Shown here: positions 61,899 to 64,000 of the stretch, piece by piece
Position numbering within the stretch: the stretch's first letter is position 1
Layout of the letters: every line of letters starts with the position of its first letter
Source of the DNA: Staphylotrichum longicolle
Taxonomy: Eukaryota > Ascomycota > Sordariomycetes > Sordariales > Chaetomiaceae
Assembly (NCBI GenBank): GCA_019096155.1
Contig: JAHCVI010000006.1
Coordinates: forward strand, 496,001-560,000
DNA: 64,000 nt
Direction: 5' to 3'
Notes under the pieces: generated by a model
The model's input: only the letters and a program-made list of their open reading frames with translations
The model's database searches: none
What the model was told of the DNA's origin: nothing
Program-made: the position numbers and the translations under genes

Positions 61899-62126
61899 TT
61901 CTAAGACCCCTTTGTACTAGGATCGATCTTTATTGCCCTCGGTCCTAACTAGATCTATAGGATCGAACCTCGAGTCCCTCGATCTTATGTATATTGCTCC
62001 TAGATCGGTATTCTTTACCATCGATCCTTCCCTGATTAGCTAGTTAAACGATTAGCTAGCGGGTCCTCCCGCTCCTACATGCAGCTTCTCAGCCCCGCGG
62101 CCGCTTTATATGGTCAGGTCGTGACA
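61899..62126. repeat. LTR fragment, same family as gypsy-C LTR
   Basis: Ends TATGGTCAGGTCGTGACA, similar to the outer end of the LTR at 14,683 (plus strand GTGGTCAGTCCGTGACA), with further patchy similarity over about 200 bp. RIP has altered it, and I cannot define the left end. It lies between two TCTA-type simple repeats. Confidence 0.5.
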
Positions 62127-62155
62127 ATCTATCTATCTATCTCTCTATCTCTAAT
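62127..62155. repeat. (ATCT)n simple repeat
   Basis: ATCTATCTATCTATCTCTCTATCTCTA directly after the LTR fragment; resembles a LINE 3' tail, possibly the continuation of the LINE2c tail. Confidence 0.6.
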
Positions 62156-62304
62156 CTAGTCCAAAGTCAACGTTTATCAGACTCGTCTCGCAAAGTTTCT
62201 CTAAGATTAGTTTTAAACGTGCTATAAAGGTTTAATAGTAAGATGATTTAGTATTATTTTATTTTATCGATCTAGTCTTGCTCTCCTAGGTTCCGAGCCC
62301 TTAG
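62156..62304. other. Unique 3' flank of the WD40-like gene
   Basis: A+T-rich, no gene seen. It includes TTTTATTTTATCG and marks the return from repeats to genic sequence. Confidence 0.4.
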
Positions 62305-64000
62305 TTACTTCGTCGGAATATCCAGTGATCGCTGGGAGGTTTTGTCCCCACTGTCTGGGACCGCCAGTGTCCTCTCTGTCGCAGCCAACTCGACGGGCTG
62401 CCTCGGCTGCTCAACGTGCTCCCTTGTCTCAGCAAAGGAGGCCGTCTCGTAGAAGAGCCCTGGTGTGTCCAGGCCACCGAAATGGCTCTGCAAGCGCGAG
62501 TAATGTCAGCAATACAACGATTAAAAAAGTCCGGGAGCTGACGTACTCTGGACACTGCAGGTATTTTTTTGATCCACCCCGTTGCCCTCGACGAGTCGGC
62601 CCACGCGAGAACGACATGCTCCTCGTCTGACAGGTTCATGAAAGACATGGCAAAGGAGTCGGTTTTTGCGGTGAGCTCCTTGGACGATGCGATCCGGCGG
62701 ACGTCCATAGGACTTGAGTTGAGGTTGGAGACCTGGAAGACGTGACCCTTGTCGTTGACCATGACCAGCTCCCTCCCAGACGGCGAAAACGCGGCACATT
62801 GGATGCGGCTACCAAGCTTGCTATGCCGACCGGTAACGTCTGTTCTGATTTCGCTTCGGTGCCCGTCTTGGGGCTGCATCAACACGGGCGTGCCGGACTG
62901 GGTCCAGGTGGTTATGCAGACCAAGTTTTCTTCGCCATCGAGGCCCGGCCGGAATATAGCTGATGAAACCCCGTTGTCCTCAGACTCATGGAGCGGGACA
63001 GGATACCGGCAAGCTGTGAGCTCGTGGAATGTGTGAAAGGGAAAACGCCACAAGAACGTCTGTATCAGACCAGTCTTGGGGTTCCGAGTGCTTGCGAGCA
63101 GGACCAGGCCGTCGTTGGAAAAGGCCAGGGTATCCACGGAAGGGCAACTTCTGCAGTCTTGGTGGTAGTGGGCGTGCAGGCGGTCTTCCCGAGGTTGTTC
63201 CATGCTTCTCGCGTTGAAGAAGCGGACTGTTGCGTTTTCGAAGCCAACCACCACGTAGTTCTCCTGCCTGTCAATTGCTATGCTCTTGCACCACAACGAC
63301 GACGGTATTCGGTACTCGACTACAGGCGCTGTTGGTTGTACCAAGTTCACAATTCGGAGCTGCATCCATGGGTGAAAAGTCAGTGTGCAAATCCGGGTGA
63401 GGGAAGGGAACGGCCGGTTCAAAGAGGAAAACTCGAAGGGCAGAGGAACAGAGTGAGCGCTTACCGTTAGCTTCTGGTCCCGAGTCCCAATGATGTAAGC
63501 CAGATGCAGTTTTGCTACGGCCGCCAAGATGCAGGTGCTCTCAGGCAATATGGCACGCATCATGGTGGGTGGTGAGGTCCCAACGTCCCAGACGTGTATC
63601 AGGAGCTGCGTCCAAAACAGGCCAAGGTTCGAGTTTTGGGACAGATGGACGTTGATGTTTTTGGAAGGCTTCCCTCTTGTGTGTGCCTTTTGGGTGTTGA
63701 GCAAGCCAGAGAGTGATACTTCTTCCAGTCTCTGAGCCTCCAACGCCGTCGAGGACAAAGAGCTGGAATCGCCGGAGGTGACGGGCGCCTTCTTTGAGGC
63801 AGTGAACTTCAGCCTCCACCTGGATTTCCCCTTTTCGGCCGATGTGATTAAGGGGACGGTCCGGGGTGTGTGAATGATGGAGGGAGCATCCTCCAGCCCC
63901 GTCTGTCTGCGCAGAGCTGGCGAATCGCGAGAAAATGGGGGCGGGTCAGTCAAAAAGCTGGGATCCAAATGAGCGAGGCTGGATTCCGTCTCGTCCAATG
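62305..64000 (-). CDS. WD40-like repeat protein, 5' end outside window
   Basis: Three exons on the minus strand: 64,000 (incomplete) to 63,465, 63,359-62,547 and 62,487-62,305. Introns are 105 bp (GTAAGC…ATGCAG) and 59 bp (GTACGT…TTGCAG), both phase 0. The second intron is needed: unspliced reading gives an unrelated Arg-rich tail, while splicing gives SHFGGLDTPGLFYETASF and a stop at 62,305. About 509 residues are visible. Beta-propeller-like blades are seen in CKSIAIDRQENYVVVGFENATVRFF-type segments, VDTLAFSNDGLVLLASTR and IQCAAFSPSGRELVMVNDKG. The N-terminal part is Ser/Pro-rich and disordered. No ATG is visible at the window edge, so the gene continues beyond. I do not recognise a specific orthologue. 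Confidence 0.75.

Noticed and set aside
62301..62493. Unspliced C-terminus of the WD40-like protein (Arg/Ser-rich tail ending FRRSN)
   Set aside because: A 59-bp intron with GTACGT and TTGCAG ends gives a more sensible tail in the other frame.

Overview
The window comes from a filamentous ascomycete, most likely a Sordariomycete. The genes have short GT...AG introns (59 to 105 bp where they can be placed) and a gene set typical of that class. A large block of repeats carries dense C-to-T and G-to-A changes at CpA/TpG, the signature of repeat-induced point mutation (RIP). I cannot fix the genus from sequence alone.

Layout. Bases 1-7.6 kb are an ordinary gene-dense flank with four genes: an RPEL-repeat protein (minus), RTC5 (TLDc domain, plus), RCF1 (HIG1 domain, minus) and threonine deaminase ILV1 (plus). 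RCF1 and ILV1 are divergent and share a 438-bp promoter region; both products belong to mitochondrial functions in this group. The gene starts chosen here differ from the longest ORFs because short first exons were placed by splice sites.

Bases 7.63-62.13 kb are repeats. On the left is a minus-strand Tad1-like LINE (LINE3, 7,631-12,901), next to a degraded minus-strand Ty3/gypsy gag and LTR (12,902-14,683) and an older, heavily mutated plus-strand gypsy (from 14,684). This old gypsy was invaded by a LINE (LINE1, 13-bp target duplication) and by a chromodomain-type gypsy element of 7.5 kb (gypsy-B, 372-bp LTRs, 5-bp target duplication TTTAG). The block LINE + gypsy-B + old-gypsy RT scrap then repeats three times with a period of about 13.3 kb and ends in a fourth LINE (LINE2c, 56,461-61,898). 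The structure is best explained by unequal crossing-over between two direct LINE copies, not by repeated transposition: all units share the same junctions, the same stop codons and the same unequal mutation load in the two gypsy LTRs.

Gypsy-B contains a long antisense reading frame of about 380 codons between the chromodomain and the 3' LTR. I do not recognise it, and it is the best candidate here for something undescribed.

Bases 62.3-64.0 kb hold the 3' part of a minus-strand WD40-like gene that runs off the window end.

No retroelement ORF is intact. RIP-type nonsense changes are shared by all copies, while single-base homopolymer indels are private to individual copies and look like long-read consensus errors. 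I saw no tRNA, rRNA or CRISPR array.
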